The position numbers and the translations under genes were made by a program. Shown here one piece after another: positions 1-10,514 of a DNA stretch of 64,000 bases. The first letter of the stretch is position 1. Each line of letters begins with the position of its first letter. The notes under the pieces were generated by a model. That model was not told where the DNA came from. It did not search any database and saw only the letters and a program-made list of their open reading frames with translations. Source of the stretch: Stenogyne calaminthoides (lineage: Eukaryota > Streptophyta > Magnoliopsida > Lamiales > Lamiaceae); assembly GCA_037126765.1 (NCBI GenBank), contig JBBCBC010000031.1:4225638-4289637 (forward strand), given 5' to 3'.

Positions 1-240
1 TTAAAATTGCTCCTAATTATTTTGACCTTTTGATTTTGAAAAAGTTTTCAAATTTTTTAAAATTGGTCATTTAGCCTGTTGTAGCTGGTTATCGAGTAGA
101 TAACCGCTATATGTATAATTATTTTATTTTTTCCCCTAATATTATTAATTTAAAATGTGTTTTTCTAGAAGAGAAAAGGCAAAAATAAATAAATAAATTA
201 CCTGCTATATAAGGAAGGGCAATTAAACACGACAAAAACT

Positions 241-450
241 TGTATAAACCTGATTCATGCTATGAACTCGGTTATTTAAGTATCACTGTTACATACAAAA
301 ATTCTCACTGTTATGTATAAAAACTATCAATGTTATGAACAAAAACAATCACTGTTTAAAAAATACTTTATATTTTTAAACAGTGAAAGTTTTATACATA
401 ACAGTGATAATTTTTACACCTAATAGTTATAGAATTTATGTGTGAACCTG
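241..450. repeat. Foldback MITE, family A copy 1
   Basis: Two arms of an imperfect inverted repeat meet near position 365; each arm carries repeats of a motif like TCACTGTTATGTATAAAA. The outer ends (a tgaactcgg block on the left, gaacctggttcacatg on the right) are roughly complementary. A diverged second copy lies at 3242-3430, so this is a mobile repeat and not a local hairpin. No coding capacity. Positions 1-240 are AT-rich with nothing recognisable. Confidence 0.55.
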
Positions 451-704
451 GTTCACATGAGTGTCCTTGTTAAAAAGAGCTGAAGAAGTGTTGTTATCCG
501 CTAACCCCTCCCATTTTTCAAACTCAAAATCTCTCAGCTCTTTTGGCATTGCTCTCTTTTTCTCCATTTCCCCGTCAAATCTTCGCCTAAATTTAGCGTC
601 TGACGCATTCACTCCATTTTCCCATAATCCAGATTCAACGTAAGCAATAGAGCAATTCATATATAATGATATCCCTCGATCAAACCCAATTCCAGAATCT
701 TCCA

Positions 705-2626
705 ATGGCCAAAAACAACGCACGCACCAAATCCGACGCCCTCCTTCGCACCGCCGTCGCTCTAGCGGCGCTTCTCCTGGTCGGGGCATTTTGGTCTTTC
801 TTCACCCCTTCCCCAATTTTCTCCCTCTCCTCTTCTCCGGCCGAGCCGATTCGCTGCGCCGACGGCTCGACCGGCCGGTCCGGTCCTGAACCGGCGGACC
901 GGAGCTTTTACGACGAACCGGGTCTGAGCTACACTATCGACTCGCCGTCGGTTAAAAAGTGGGACGAGAAGAGAAGAAAGTGGCTAAAGCAGCACCCGTC
1001 GTTGGCCGCCGGATCGGAGAATCGGGTAGTGATGGTCACCGGCTCACAGGCGACGCCGTGCAGAAACCAGATTGGCGATTATTTGCTGCTTAAATTCTTT
1101 AAAAATAAGGTGGATTACTGCCGGCGCCATGGAATTGACATATTCTACAACAACGTTCTGTTTCAGGTCAGTCTAAACTCTACATACTATATGAACTGTT
1201 TTTTTAACTGGCAAAATCTTGTAAGAACCAGCTGCACTGTACACCTCCAGTGCATTTTTTAAAATGTGTACTTGTTCAAAAAATACACTTTGAGTTGCTA
1301 CTTTTTTTTATACAGAGTAGTTTAGTAGATTAGATAAAGTCTTGATGGACATGAATTTTGGTCACTATTGTAACTCGGCCCGTGACATGTTTTGATTTTG
1401 GATCAAATTTGGGTCAATTTTTTTTTCTTTTTTCACATTTATAATAGAGTCACTCTTCTGTACACCCTATGCATCAATTCAAATTATCGCAATTGGATTT
1501 CATTTTAATTTGGATGAACTAACAATGAATCTAAATCATATATGAACTATTCGGGCCGGGTGAACCATGAACCACTTGGGCTGAGTGAACCATGAACCAC
1601 TCGAGCCAGGTTTGGGTCCAGATCGAAAAAAAAACCTAAAACTGAAATTAAAGTTAAAAGAAAACTGAAATTGAAAAAAAAAAAAAAAACTAAAACTGAA
1701 AAAAATAAGAAAAAGAACTCCTAAAATTAAATTACACCAAATCAATTTGGTGCAAATAGTGCACATGAGAATTTGTCTTTATAATATGATGTTATTTGTT
1801 TCAGCCACAAATGTTCTCCTTTTGGGCCAAAACGCCAACTATTAAGGCGGCGATGCTGGCACATCCTGAGGCGGAGTGGATCTGGTGGGTGGATTCCGAT
1901 GCGGCGGTTACGGATATGGACTTCGAGCTTCCGTTGGGCCGGTACAAGGCCCATAATATGGTGATCCATGGTTGGCCCAAATTGATAGTGAAAAAGAGTT
2001 GGACGAGTATTAATGCTGGTGTGTTTCTAATACGTAATTGTCAGTGGGCCATGGATTTTATGGACGTGTGGGCCCAAATGGGTCCACAAGCACCTGGCTA
2101 TGATAAATGGGGTGAAATTCAGAAGACTACTTTTAAAGACAAGATTTTTTCTGAGTCAGACGATCAGTCTGGATTGGTTTATTTGCTTTTGACGGAAAGA
2201 GAAAAATGGGGGAAGAAAATTTATGTGGAAGATGGGTATTACTTCGAGGGGTATTGGATGGAAATTGTGGGAACATTTGATAATATTACAAAAAAGTATA
2301 TGGAAATTGAGAGGGGGGTTAAAAAACTGAGGCGCCGACATGCAGAGAAAGTGAGTGAAGGTTATGCTAGGGTGTGGGAGGAGTATCTTAAGGATGCTGG
2401 GTACGCGAGGGGGAGCCACCGTAGGCCATTCATCACGCATTTCACAGGGTGCCAGCCGTGTAGTGGGGACCACAATCAGATATATTCAGGGCAAACGTGC
2501 TTTGATGCGATGCAGAAAGCGCTGTTGTTTGCCGATAATCAGGTGTTGAGAAATTATGGGTTCGTGCACCTAGATCTAGTGGATCCCTTTTCGGTGAATC
2601 CCCTACCGTTCGATTATCCGGCTTAA
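705..2626 (+). CDS. GT34 family glycosyltransferase, galactomannan galactosyltransferase-like
   Basis: Two exons, 705-1166 and 1805-2626, joined by a 638-bp phase-0 GT-AG intron, give about 427 residues. The start at 705 (MAKNNA...) fits the short N-terminus of GMGT-like proteins; an in-frame ATG at 666 would add 13 residues. Residues about 13-33 form one hydrophobic segment, the signal anchor of a type II Golgi protein. The metal- and sugar-nucleotide-binding DxD motif lies in WWVDSDA (residues about 184-186). Other GT34 landmarks are VIHGWP, NAGVFLIRNCQW, ESDDQS, HFTGCQPC and FADNQVLRNYGFVH. The C-terminus NPLPFDYPA and the QPCSGDHN stretch resemble the galactomannan alpha-1,6-galactosyltransferase/MUCI10 side of the family more than xyloglucan xylosyltransferases. 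From family knowledge it would add galactosyl residues to a beta-mannan backbone in the Golgi; the exact acceptor is inferred. No break is seen. 451-704 is its probable promoter and 5' UTR. Confidence 0.93.
1546..1630. repeat. Fragment of the 34.5-kb foldback element inside the GT34 intron
   Basis: The intron carries two tandem blocks of the form gtgaaccatgaaccact. The same blocks, in the same order and with the same gccgggt and gggt flanks, form both arms of the foldback element at 34487-35008. Only one arm is present here, followed by an A-rich tract at about 1625-1740. It lies between the donor at 1167 and the acceptor at 1804 and leaves both splice sites intact. Confidence 0.6.
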
Positions 2627-3241
2627 CTGGTCGAGATTTGAAGTGACTTTTTCTTTTACCATTTTTTTTCCGTTAGCAAATTTCTTTAAGTAAATAGATG
2701 TATAGTGTATGCGATGTTACTTGTGTATTATATAGAGTCTTATCCAGGGGCAGATTCAAGGGTGAGTTGACCGGGCTCAAGTCCACCCCAACTCTTCTCC
2801 AAGTTCTTTGTATTATATATATTATATGTAATTAATTTGGATTGTTACGTTTTTAGCCCAGTTTATCTAAATTTAATTTGCTTAAGACAGATATATTATC
2901 ATGTATTGTATGCCCTTTTAATATTGTGAGGGTATAAGTTTTGACTGTTTTGTCATTTTAGGAAATGTGCACGTTATTGAGGGACAAATCAAAAATGAAA
3001 TTGTGCCCGTTATTGCGGGACGGAGAGAGTAACTCTTACATTAAATACCATGCAAATAAGAAATAGGAAATCCACTGCGGGATCGGGGGAGTATTACATA
3101 TTTATTTTTTAATAGTGAGAAATCACGCAAATATAACGAAACATACATTACATATTAAATCTGAATACACAACCACATGTCCACATTTGGTCTAAGTTGA
3201 AAAAATATTCCTTTTCTAAAATGAGTGTAGAGACATAAAAT

Positions 3242-3430
3242 AACATGACAAAAATCAGATATAGGCTGGTTAAACGCCATGAACTCGGTTATTTATTTAA
3301 GATCATTTATTAAATACATAAACTCTCATTGTTATGTATAAAATTATCACTGCATTTTTTAAACAGTGATTGTTTTTTCAATGCATAATGGTAGTAGCTT
3401 TTTTTACATAAATGATAGATAGCCCGATTA
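3242..3430. repeat. Foldback MITE, family A copy 2
   Basis: Diverged copy of the 241-450 element: it shares the atgaactcggttattt block near the left end and the inner pair of actcattgttatgtataaa and aaacagtgattg arms in the same order. With the first copy it brackets the GT34 gene. Confidence 0.5.
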
Positions 3431-3441
3431 ACATAATGTTA

Positions 3442-3519
3442 TTCAAATAACATCAACAAATTAAAATAAATAAATACAAACTCAAATAACATCAACAAAT
3501 TAAAATAAATAAATACAAA
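3442..3519. repeat. 39-bp tandem duplication
   Basis: A unit starting tcaaataacatcaacaaat occurs twice head to tail (3442-3480 and 3481-3519) with a single difference at the first base, which suggests a recent slippage or unequal-exchange event. Confidence 0.9.
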
Positions 3520-4281
3520 CTTAAAAGAGATATAAATATGCCCGAGTAAAATCAAATTCATCCCACAAGCACAAAGCATCAGACATCACTCAAATAAATT
3601 TCAGCAATTCACCCGTGGTCCCACCGCCTCACCTTTTTCTCTCTTGTTTTTGTTAATTAATATCGTTGCTTTGCAAATTGCAAGGGTGAGTGAATTCTCC
3701 AAATTTCTACGTCAATTCATATAAATTTTATATTTCAGGTAAATTTATTTTTCTATTGTTCTTTTAGGTTTATGAAATATATTAGAATTAACGCAAATTT
3801 AATTCAAATTTAGTAGTAATTTTGTATTCAATTTCATTTTAGAAAAATTGGGATTAGAGATTCTATACCTAATGTATAAAATTGATGACAATTTCACAAT
3901 CCACAATAGGAATTTTTTTTATAAAAAAACATTCGAACCACCATTTGTTGTTCATCATGTAAATATTTTAATCTATGAAAACTCGTATGTGTTCAATTAT
4001 AATAAATTTGAGTTGTTATGATTTATGTGGAAAGAATTTGTAATATATTTTATATTTGTATTTTTTTGTGCTCCTGTCATGAAAAATTCCTGAATTCGTC
4101 CCTGCTCTCTAAGTTGTAATTATAGAAAAGATGTTAAATATACTTATGATTTTGAGTTGCTGTATTTACATTTAAGCTAGAGAATGAACGTTAGAAAGAG
4201 TTGAATGATTACATATACATGTCATTATAATTTAACACTTGTCCGTTTTCATCAATCAAGTCGTTGTAGTATAGTGGTAAG

Positions 4282-6013
4282 CTCTGTTTTAAAAATCGGG
4301 TCCGACCGGCCGGTCGGACCGGTGAACCGCCCCAAAGCGGCCCAATAGAGGTGTATAGAACCGCTATTGGACCGCCCACCTCAAAACCGGAAAAACCGTT
4401 CGAAAACCGGTGAAAATCGGGAACCGGTGAACCGCCGATTTTCACCGATTTTCAACAAAAAAACCAAAAAAAAAAAAAAAAAGGGGACGTCGTCCGCCGC
4501 GCTCGCCGCCTGACGCCACCCTCCAAACCAGATCTGCCGCCACCAAAATCACCCACACCAACAGATCCACCACTTAAAACCGCCCACCTAAACCGCTGGG
4601 GTCTCAAAGGAGGAGAGGCGATCGTCGTTGTCGTGTCCCAGGAGCTGGAGGAGGAGTAGTGGCGGCGGTGGCACGACTTAGGTTGGAAGACGCGCGGATT
4701 TTGCAGCGATAAAGTTTATGTGTGGAATGGGGAAAGTGAGAAATAGAGAAGATGGAAGGGGAAATAGTAAAATCCAATAATTAACCCAAGAGAGGAGAGA
4801 AGAAAGAGGAGATTGGAGGGACACACTTCTCTTTATGAAGAAATCTCACAGACAGGTTTCTGATGGAAGGAGTGGGAAAGACACGTGATTGAATCAAATA
4901 AAGGAAATACATTGTATTATTAAAATTCTATTATTTCAATAAAAAGAAAAAGAAAAAAGAGTTATTAAGAAGTCAAATGATATCATCTGTTCCATTTTTA
5001 ATGTTCCACTCCATGTTCTATATTGTGGATATATGACAAGTAGAAATTAAAGTATTATTCAATGACCCACCATAATCTTGGGTCCATGTGTTAAAGATTC
5101 AGGAAGTGAGAAATATTTGAAACATGAGAAAATGATACAGAGAAATGAAACTGCACCGAAGTACTGTATAATGGATTACGCTGGGGAATTTTAGTGGAGT
5201 AAGGAGTAAGGACCATTAAAATTCAAGCAGAATTCAATATTTTATATTTTTTAAATAAAATTTGCTATATAAATTGATTTGTTTTAAATGTTTATATAGA
5301 ATATTATATGATTATTGTGTATAAATTTGTTATACACAATATCTCATGTTTGAGACCTGATTTTTTTAATACACATAATTAAGTAATTAAATATTTTGAA
5401 AAAGATTTATATATATTAAAATAAAATATTCAATTTTGTGACCAACCAAAAATATTAAAATTTTAAAATGTTATTTTAGAAGGTTTCTAAAAAATTAAAT
5501 TTAATGAATTCAAGTGTAATTATAATATCATCTCCTCTGTCAAAAAATAAAAATAAAAATTATAATATCATTTCAATACTATATATTTTAGTATTGATCT
5601 CTGAAATTTTAAATATCAAGTAATTAATACTACTTTCGTTCTAAATTTGTTTATCCATTTGTTTTTAGCACGAGTTTTAATGTGAAAATTATTTATTAAT
5701 ATTTAGAGTGGTAAAGTTATTTTTGGTTGGAAATATTGTAATCTTTTTTGCTTTATTATTAAAGTAAATTACTTTTTGTGGGTAAAAGTAATGAAATGGG
5801 ATGTAAAAGTAAATTACTTTTTGTGGGTAAAAGTAATGAAATAGGATGTAATTTTGAATTTTTTAAAAAATTATGCATATTATATATATATAATATTTAT
5901 TATGACGTCATACCAGCTCAATCCGGCTCAATCCGGTCCGACCGGTCCGACCCGGTCCAACCTTTTTTTGGCGTCGTCCGGCTCAACTTTCGGTTCCGGT
6001 TTTTAAAACATAG
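4282..6013. mobile_element. Non-autonomous hAT-type element inserted in tRNA-Asp
   Basis: The 1,732-bp element starts CTCTGTTTTAAAAATCGG, and its other end read inward is CTATGTTTTAAAAACCGG, giving terminal inverted repeats with few mismatches. It is flanked by a perfect 8-bp TSD, GTGGTAAG (4274-4281 and 6014-6021), the TSD size of hAT elements. Subterminal regions at both ends carry repeated ccggtcggaccgg-like motifs. About 4480-4700 is a GC-rich Gly/Ala/Arg-codon-like stretch unlike its AT-rich surroundings, possibly a captured gene fragment. No transposase is seen. A related element with its own 8-bp TSD is at 43368-45020. Confidence 0.88.
5636..5860. repeat. Stowaway-like remnant with an internal 44-bp duplication
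   Basis: The segment from about 5636 aligns block by block with the left two-thirds of the Stowaway-like MITE at 42646-42949 (ttttaatgtgaaaattattt..., gtggtaaagtta..., then gggtaaaagtaatgaaa). A unit containing aattactttttgtgggtaaa is repeated at 5761-5804 and 5805-5849. It is nested in the hAT element. Confidence 0.6.
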
Positions 6014-6107
6014 GTGGTAAGTATTCCCGCCTGTCACCCGGGTGACCCGGGTTCGATCCCCGGCAATGTCGAATTTATTTTTGAACGTTGTAGCAGGTAT
6101 TTTTTTG

Positions 6108-6470
6108 TTACATCTTTAATTTTTATTTTTACTTCTTTAATTTTTACCTAGTGTCCAATAACGAAAATCATATAAAGAATAAAATTTAACTTATTCTTTT
6201 TTTTTTTTACTTCTTTAATTTTTACCTAGTGTCCAATAACGAAAATCATATAAAGAATAAAATTTAACTTATTTTTTTTTTACTTCTTTAATTTTTTTTA
6301 CTTCTTTAATTTTTACCTAGTGTCCAATAACGAAAATCATATAAAGAATAAAATTTAACTTTATGGTTATTTTTTTTTACTTCTTTAATTTTTTTTTTAC
6401 TTCTTTAATTTTTACGTAGTGTCCAATAACGAAAATCATATAAATAATAAAATTTAACTTATTCTTTTCT
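6108..6470. repeat. Tandem array of four 78-99-bp units beside the split tRNA
   Basis: The core acctagtgtccaataacgaa followed by aatcatataaagaataaaat starts near 6146, 6224, 6315 and 6414 (the last with acg for acc). The units are separated by variable T-rich runs, so the period drifts from 78 to 99 bp. No ORF. It begins about 35 bp after the tRNA remnant. Confidence 0.85.
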
Positions 6471-6692
6471 TTAGTAGTTATGGTTTATTTTTTGACAGCC
6501 AATATGGTTTGTTAATTACATGTTAATTATTTTTGATCAATTGTATTCTTCAGCCCTTTCAAAATTAGTAAGTAATATTTTAAAAAAAATTAAATCAGTA
6601 AACAATTTGTTGATCAATTGTTAATTTCCATTATTGTTTACATTAAATTTGCAGTTTTTACGTTTCATTACAGTAATAAATTTTGAGTTGGT

Positions 6693-6935
6693 ATGCCGTG
6701 AAACTGGTTTTTTTTACAGACATACACTTTAGTAATATAAGTCACACCCTTTAGTAATATAAGTCATACACTTCAGTTATCACTACGACACTCTTTGCTA
6801 TAATATAAGTCACACCCTTCAGTTTTATGAGTAATACACTTTACAGTAAAAAGTCACACACTTTACAGTAAAATGTCACACACTTTAGTAATATAAGTCA
6901 CACTCCTTAACCAGTTTCACCGTAAAACTTGTTCA
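6693..6935. repeat. MITE with internal short repeats
   Basis: The ends gccgtgaaactggtt and aaccagtttcaccgtaaaac are inverted repeats. Between them a 20-25-bp phrase of the type actttagtaatataagtcac recurs at least six times with variation. No coding capacity. 6471-6692 and 6936-7200 are AT-rich with nothing recognised. Confidence 0.6.
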
Positions 6936-7204
6936 CACTATACTTTGCCCTAAATTTTTCAGATACAAATACTATTTTAGCAGATTTATTTAAATGATCG
7001 TAAAATTATTAAGATTTTTAATTGACCATTAATTTGTTCTTACTGTCATACTTATTCGTTAACAGACAAAATTAAATATGCTGCAAAGTTAATACTCCAC
7101 ATACATCCTAACAGTGAATGTAAAACCGAATTTCTTAGAAATTCTCCACCGTTAGTTTCAGTGATCAATCCTATCACGAGTTCCCGCTTTCAGGATTTGA
7201 CAAA

Positions 7205-7345
7205 AAATTCATATAACACGGTCTCATAAATGAGACGGAATAAAAATTAGCACAAATTAATATCCATCCCTCCCAAAGTGTTAAAACTTTATATGTTCAA
7301 ATTACACTCCGTCTCATCGTGAGACCGTCTAACACTAGTGTGCCT
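7205..7345. repeat. Small inverted-repeat element, family D copy 1
   Basis: The ends acggtctcataaatgagac and gtctcatcgtgagaccgtc form inverted repeats around an AT-rich centre containing ttagcacaaattaatatcca. A diverged copy with the same inner phrase lies at 8080-8210. Confidence 0.55.
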
Positions 7346-7518
7346 CTTCAGATTTTAATCCAATTGTTGGCTGTCACAACCTTCAATGCTCGATGAATTC
7401 AACTTGGCAACGCCCAATTTCTTGGACTTCCTTCTTTTCTTTAGCTTGTTCATCTTCGAGCAAGAACTTGCCTCTCCTATCCCAAAAGGATTTATTCATA
7501 AATTAGTAAGGCATAACA

Positions 7519-7905
7519 ATGGATTCTATTGGGTTTCAGTTCCGCCAGTCGCCACGAGAGATGCAGGGTCGTAACCACCCGAGTCCTTGTGAGTATTGTG
7601 AAGAGACAGAAGAGGGATTTGGTCCTATTACCTTTACTAGAATAATAATCTACGATCTTACGTCTCTCGTGGCGGCTAACGGCACCGAAACCCAGTGGTA
7701 CCAGACACCTCTTTCGACAACGGTGTAAGCAATGGTTATTTCCACGCTACACTGATGGACACTGTTTATCAGTGCTTTAACATATTGTACCACATGCATT
7801 AACGTGTGATACTATACAATATATTAAGCATATGGTACAACATGCTAATGTACTGCTGGGTAGTGCTCAACAACAGTGTAGCATAGAAAAAATCGTAAGC
7901 AAGGG
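7519..7905. repeat. Two adjacent inverted-repeat elements
   Basis: The first has arms at about 7520-7552 and 7662-7697: gggtttcagttccgcc...cgccacgagag is the imperfect reverse complement of ctctcgtggcgg...ggcaccgaaaccca. The second runs from about 7725 to 7905, with gtaagcaatgg...cgctacactg at the left opposed by cagtgtagca...cgtaagcaagg at the right, and contains cat and tgtac repeats. No convincing ORF. Confidence 0.5.
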
Positions 7906-8079
7906 ACCAATCTCTCCTTTTCCTATTGGAGTTCAAACGTGATCCTTGCGAGTGAATCCCATGATCATTGTGTATAGGAGAGATTGGTCGGAGCCTGTCC
8001 CAACACTTGTCTTGAGGCGACCAGCGGCACTGAAACCCAACAGATTCTCACAAAGCACAAAATCACAAAACAAATATGA

Positions 8080-8210
8080 CAAAAACTCGTATAAGACTGT
8101 AGATCTCATGTGTAAGACAGGGTACATTTTAGCACAAATCAACACCCACCACTCTCAAAATGTTAAAGCGTTAATGCTCAAATTATGCTCCGTCTAATGC
8201 AAGTGCCTCA
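8080..8210. repeat. Small inverted-repeat element, family D copy 2
   Basis: Shares with 7205-7345 the order acaaaaa-ctcgtataagac, ttagcacaaatcaacaccca, aatgttaaag and tgctccgtct, with about 25-30% visible difference. The terminal repeats are largely decayed. Just upstream, at 7990-8050, is a diverged arm of the 7519-7697 element. Confidence 0.45.
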
Positions 8211-8223
8211 AACAATATATTCA

Positions 8224-8476
8224 GGGTCCGTTTAGTTGGGGGTAATGGAAGTGGGTAATGGAAATTACTTCTATTGATGTTGCTTGGTAGGTTTGATACA
8301 TTGATAATGAGAATAGAAGTAAGCAATTGATTGTCCTCACCTACTCAATTCACCTCACATTATACCCATTATTAATGTTGTAACCAAACAATAACAATGT
8401 AATCAATAACCCTTAGTGATTGACCCCTCAATGATACTCATTACCATTACCATTCCCTAGTCATACCAAGCGGGCC
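8224..8476. mobile_element. MITE with GGGTCCG/GGCCCGC ends
   Basis: The left end gggtccgtttagttggggg and the right end, read inward, ggcccgcttggtatgactag, are imperfect terminal inverted repeats; ttca is duplicated on both sides. Inside are repeats of tggtaatgg/ccattacc. A copy with a conserved right end (accaagtgggcc) is in intron 3 of the DMS3 gene at about 38578-38813. This copy lies immediately 3' of the last recognised exon of the gene at 8538-9116. Confidence 0.6.
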
Positions 8477-8537
8477 TTCAATACAAAGCTTAAACGATCT
8501 GATAAAAAAAAAAAACAAAGCTTAAACGAAATCTCAC

Positions 8538-9116
8538 CTAAAACACTAGTTGCCGCATTTTGTCGAACACCTTCCGCACAATTACTCACAACTTTGACGC
8601 CGCCATGATTAAGATCAATCTCCTCAGGTAAGAGAGGCCCAATAATCTTTCTACGCTGCGAAGCAGCTTCTTTCAGCTTGCTCTTTCGAAGCCTCTTCCT
8701 CTGAGCTCTCGTCAGCTTCCGATCATCGCCGTCGCTAATTTCTCCGGTGCAATCGTCGTTGCTTGATGCCGATGCATATGCCTCCTCTGTATTTACCAAA
8801 AAGAAGTAATTCAAATAACACGATATGGAATTCCTTCTCATTAATCAGGAAAAAATCACTAAACATTTCATTGAGTAATTTCAACAAACACCTGGTGGGC
8901 TATTAAACGCCTCATTCAAATCCTTCTTTTTTTTCTTCTTCTTCCTGTTCACAGAGAATTAATTCACAAATAGATGATGAAAAATGAACTGTATAAGTGT
9001 TAAAAAGAAATTGTAGATGGAATGGGTAATACTTGAGATGAAGGAGGGGATGGTGGGGGAGGATAAAGCATTTTAACAAGGGCCTCCTGAAACTTTCGTT
9101 GCTTTTCTTCCTTCAT
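8538..9116 (-). CDS. Small Lys/Arg-rich conserved plant protein, 3' end unresolved
   Basis: Three exons can be joined on the minus strand: 9116-9033 (28 codons, starting MKEEKQRKFQEALVKMLY and then Pro-rich), 8940-8892 (KKKKKKDLNEAFNSPP) and 8786-8538. All use GT donors and AG acceptors and keep frame; the exon 2 acceptor is chosen to keep frame, because the upstream AG would run into a stop. Exon 3 has an acidic stretch (SNDDCTGEISDGDD) and then the basic core KLTRAQRKRLRKSKLKEAAS ending in IIGPLLP. I recall this core from small uncharacterised plant proteins; the basic patch suggests a nuclear or nucleolar protein, which is inference. Translation continuing past the donor at 8537 gives a short unconvincing tail, and a terminal exon is expected downstream, where MITEs now sit. 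The 3' end is therefore either displaced by insertion or lost. Confidence 0.6.
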
Positions 9117-9234
9117 CCTTTTTTTCCCAGCGCCTATTCACTCTGCAACTGAAGCCGAAATCTCTACAGCTCAGGTACACTTAAAATATACACAAAATTA
9201 AAGTAACACCTTCATTAATAAATAAGAAGTTTTT

Positions 9235-10067
9235 TTACTTTGTACAAACAAATATGACTTGAGTATCAATATCAACCTTTATTGAATTTCTCTCTCTAGA
9301 AAAACTTCACAAATACAGTAGCGTAGCTTCTCAGCCACCTTCCCACCGCCACCGTCCGGCTTCCGCCACCATCTCTCTCGTGCTGCGGTGGTGACCGCAG
9401 CTGCCCCGTCTTTCCTCTTGCCACCGAAGCTCTTGTAGGTACCGCTCGTCCGCTCTAGCTCGCAGCCAACGCTCATATCCATTGCACTTTTGTCACAGTC
9501 GACCTTTGCGGTAGCTCTTTCAGTGTTGTTGTCGGACCGACGGATCGATTCTCCACCGGTGCCACGGCGGCAGCTGACAGTTCGATCCGTTGGATCCTTT
9601 TGTTTTTTTTATAGTATGTTAGTTTCTTTTATGCTTTTAGATTTGTGTTTTTCCCCTCTCTAGATTTCTAGATGTGGTTTGTCCGTGCCTTGTGCATTTT
9701 TCTTCCAGAGTTTTGGTTTGTTTTGGTTTTTCCTTCATGAGTTTATGTTTGCTTTTTTTTTTCCCCTGTTGCGAGTATTTGCTTGTTTTGGCTCTTTGTT
9801 TCGTTGCCCGTGTTGGTGTTGCTGACTGGTCTGGTAATTTTTGGAGCCCAGTTTTCATGGTGGCCTGTGCAAGCAGTCACGAACGTCATGTTTTTTAGTC
9901 TCGGGACTTTTATTCAAGGCCAGATTGAGTTGGTTAGAATGTTTTTTCTTTTGTCTCGTTACACCTGTTTGTTTGGGTGGTTCTGAGGCTTTCGGCTTGT
10001 TGCGAGAGTTGTGTACTCTTAACATTTTATGAATAGAAGCTCTCGTTTAAGCTTTAAAAAAAAAAAG
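9235..10067 (+). mobile_element. Poly(A)-tailed retroinsertion, probably LINE or SINE derived
   Basis: An 11-bp direct repeat, aagaagttttt, lies at 9224-9234 and 10068-10078. The right copy directly follows an A-run (about 10055-10066) that terminates a segment ending gaatagaagctctcg. This is the structure of target-primed reverse transcription in plus orientation. The body starts AT-rich, has a GC-rich CCG/CGG stretch at about 9340-9600, and then a T-rich region resembling a plant LINE 3' UTR. Short ORFs here are not convincing. It could be a 5'-truncated LINE, a SINE relative or a processed transcript. Confidence 0.55.
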
Positions 10068-10306
10068 AAGAAGTTTTTATTTAGATGTTTTACTTAGTTT
10101 TAAATTAATGAAATGAGTAAAATGAATTTAAGACTCGTACTTGGTTTATTGATGATTTTATAAATTCCTCATAAAATTTAAAAATAAACATAAAACATTT
10201 CCAATTTATAAAATAGGAAATAAAATATCGTTTGTAATAGAATGTGTTTTACTTAATTAAAAAAGAAAAATAGTTTATTTGCATCAATGAAAATGACTAA
10301 GTTTTG

Positions 10307-10514
10307 TATACACAAGGTGCACCGTGCACTCCGTATTATATTTTTGAAATTTACAATTTGTTGCATTAAAACTTGCGACTTATTACACTGAAACGTGCAA
10401 CTATGTTTTACGAACACAGGTTGCATGTTTCAGTGTAACAAGTCGCAAGTTTCAATGCAACAAACTACAAATTTCTAAAATACATTGTGGAGTGCATGAT
10501 GCACTTGGTGCACA
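10307..10514. mobile_element. Foldback MITE, family B copy 1
   Basis: The ends read aaggtgcaccgtgcactcc and, from the other side, caagtgcatcatgcactcc. The two arms continue inward as complementary blocks (gttgcattaaaacttgcgac against gtcgcaagtttcaatgcaac) almost to the centre, so nearly the whole 208 bp can fold into one hairpin. A second copy is at 39435-39630 in the DMS3 gene. Confidence 0.75.

Larger units (their letters stand above)
2753..4112. mobile_element. Possible non-autonomous DNA transposon downstream of the GT34 gene
   Basis: The left end begins caggggcagattcaagg, and the right end, read on the minus strand, begins cagggacgaattcagg, so the termini are an imperfect inverted repeat of about 17 bp. 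I could not find a convincing TSD. The interior is AT-rich, has no long ORF, and holds the family A MITE copy at 3242-3430 and a 39-bp tandem duplication. It may be a decayed hAT-type element; the boundaries are tentative. Confidence 0.35.
4260..6071 (+). pseudogene. tRNA-Asp(GTC) gene split by a transposon
   Basis: The 5' part is 4260-4281 (acceptor strand GTCGTTG, then TAGTATAGTGGTAAG) and the 3' part is 6022-6071, containing the anticodon loop CTGTCAC, the T-arm GGGTTCGATCCC and the 3' acceptor strand. Joined across the insertion they give 72 nt in the order and spacing of plant tRNA-Asp(GTC). The break lies in the D-arm, inside the region of the internal box A promoter, and the last GTGGTAAG of the 5' half is repeated just before the 3' half as an 8-bp TSD. 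Box A and box B (GGTTCGATCC) are now 1.7 kb apart, so normal Pol III transcription is not expected. There is also point decay: a C-C mismatch closing the anticodon stem and a U-U mismatch in the acceptor stem. Confidence 0.93.

Noticed and set aside
1536..1969. Minus-strand ORFs over the GT34 intron and exon 2
   Set aside because: They are antisense shadows of the GT34 coding sequence and of an A-rich tract.
4282..6021. A tRNA intron
   Set aside because: Plant nuclear tRNA introns are short and lie in the anticodon loop; this insert is 1.7 kb, lies in the D-arm and has terminal inverted repeats with an 8-bp TSD.
6730..6925. A CRISPR-like array
   Set aside because: The short repeats vary and the spacing is irregular; they lie inside a MITE in a plant nuclear sequence.
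9637..10032. Overlapping ORFs as a membrane protein gene
   Set aside because: T-rich DNA gives Phe/Leu-rich frames; the stretch lies within a poly(A)-tailed retroinsertion and resembles a 3' UTR.
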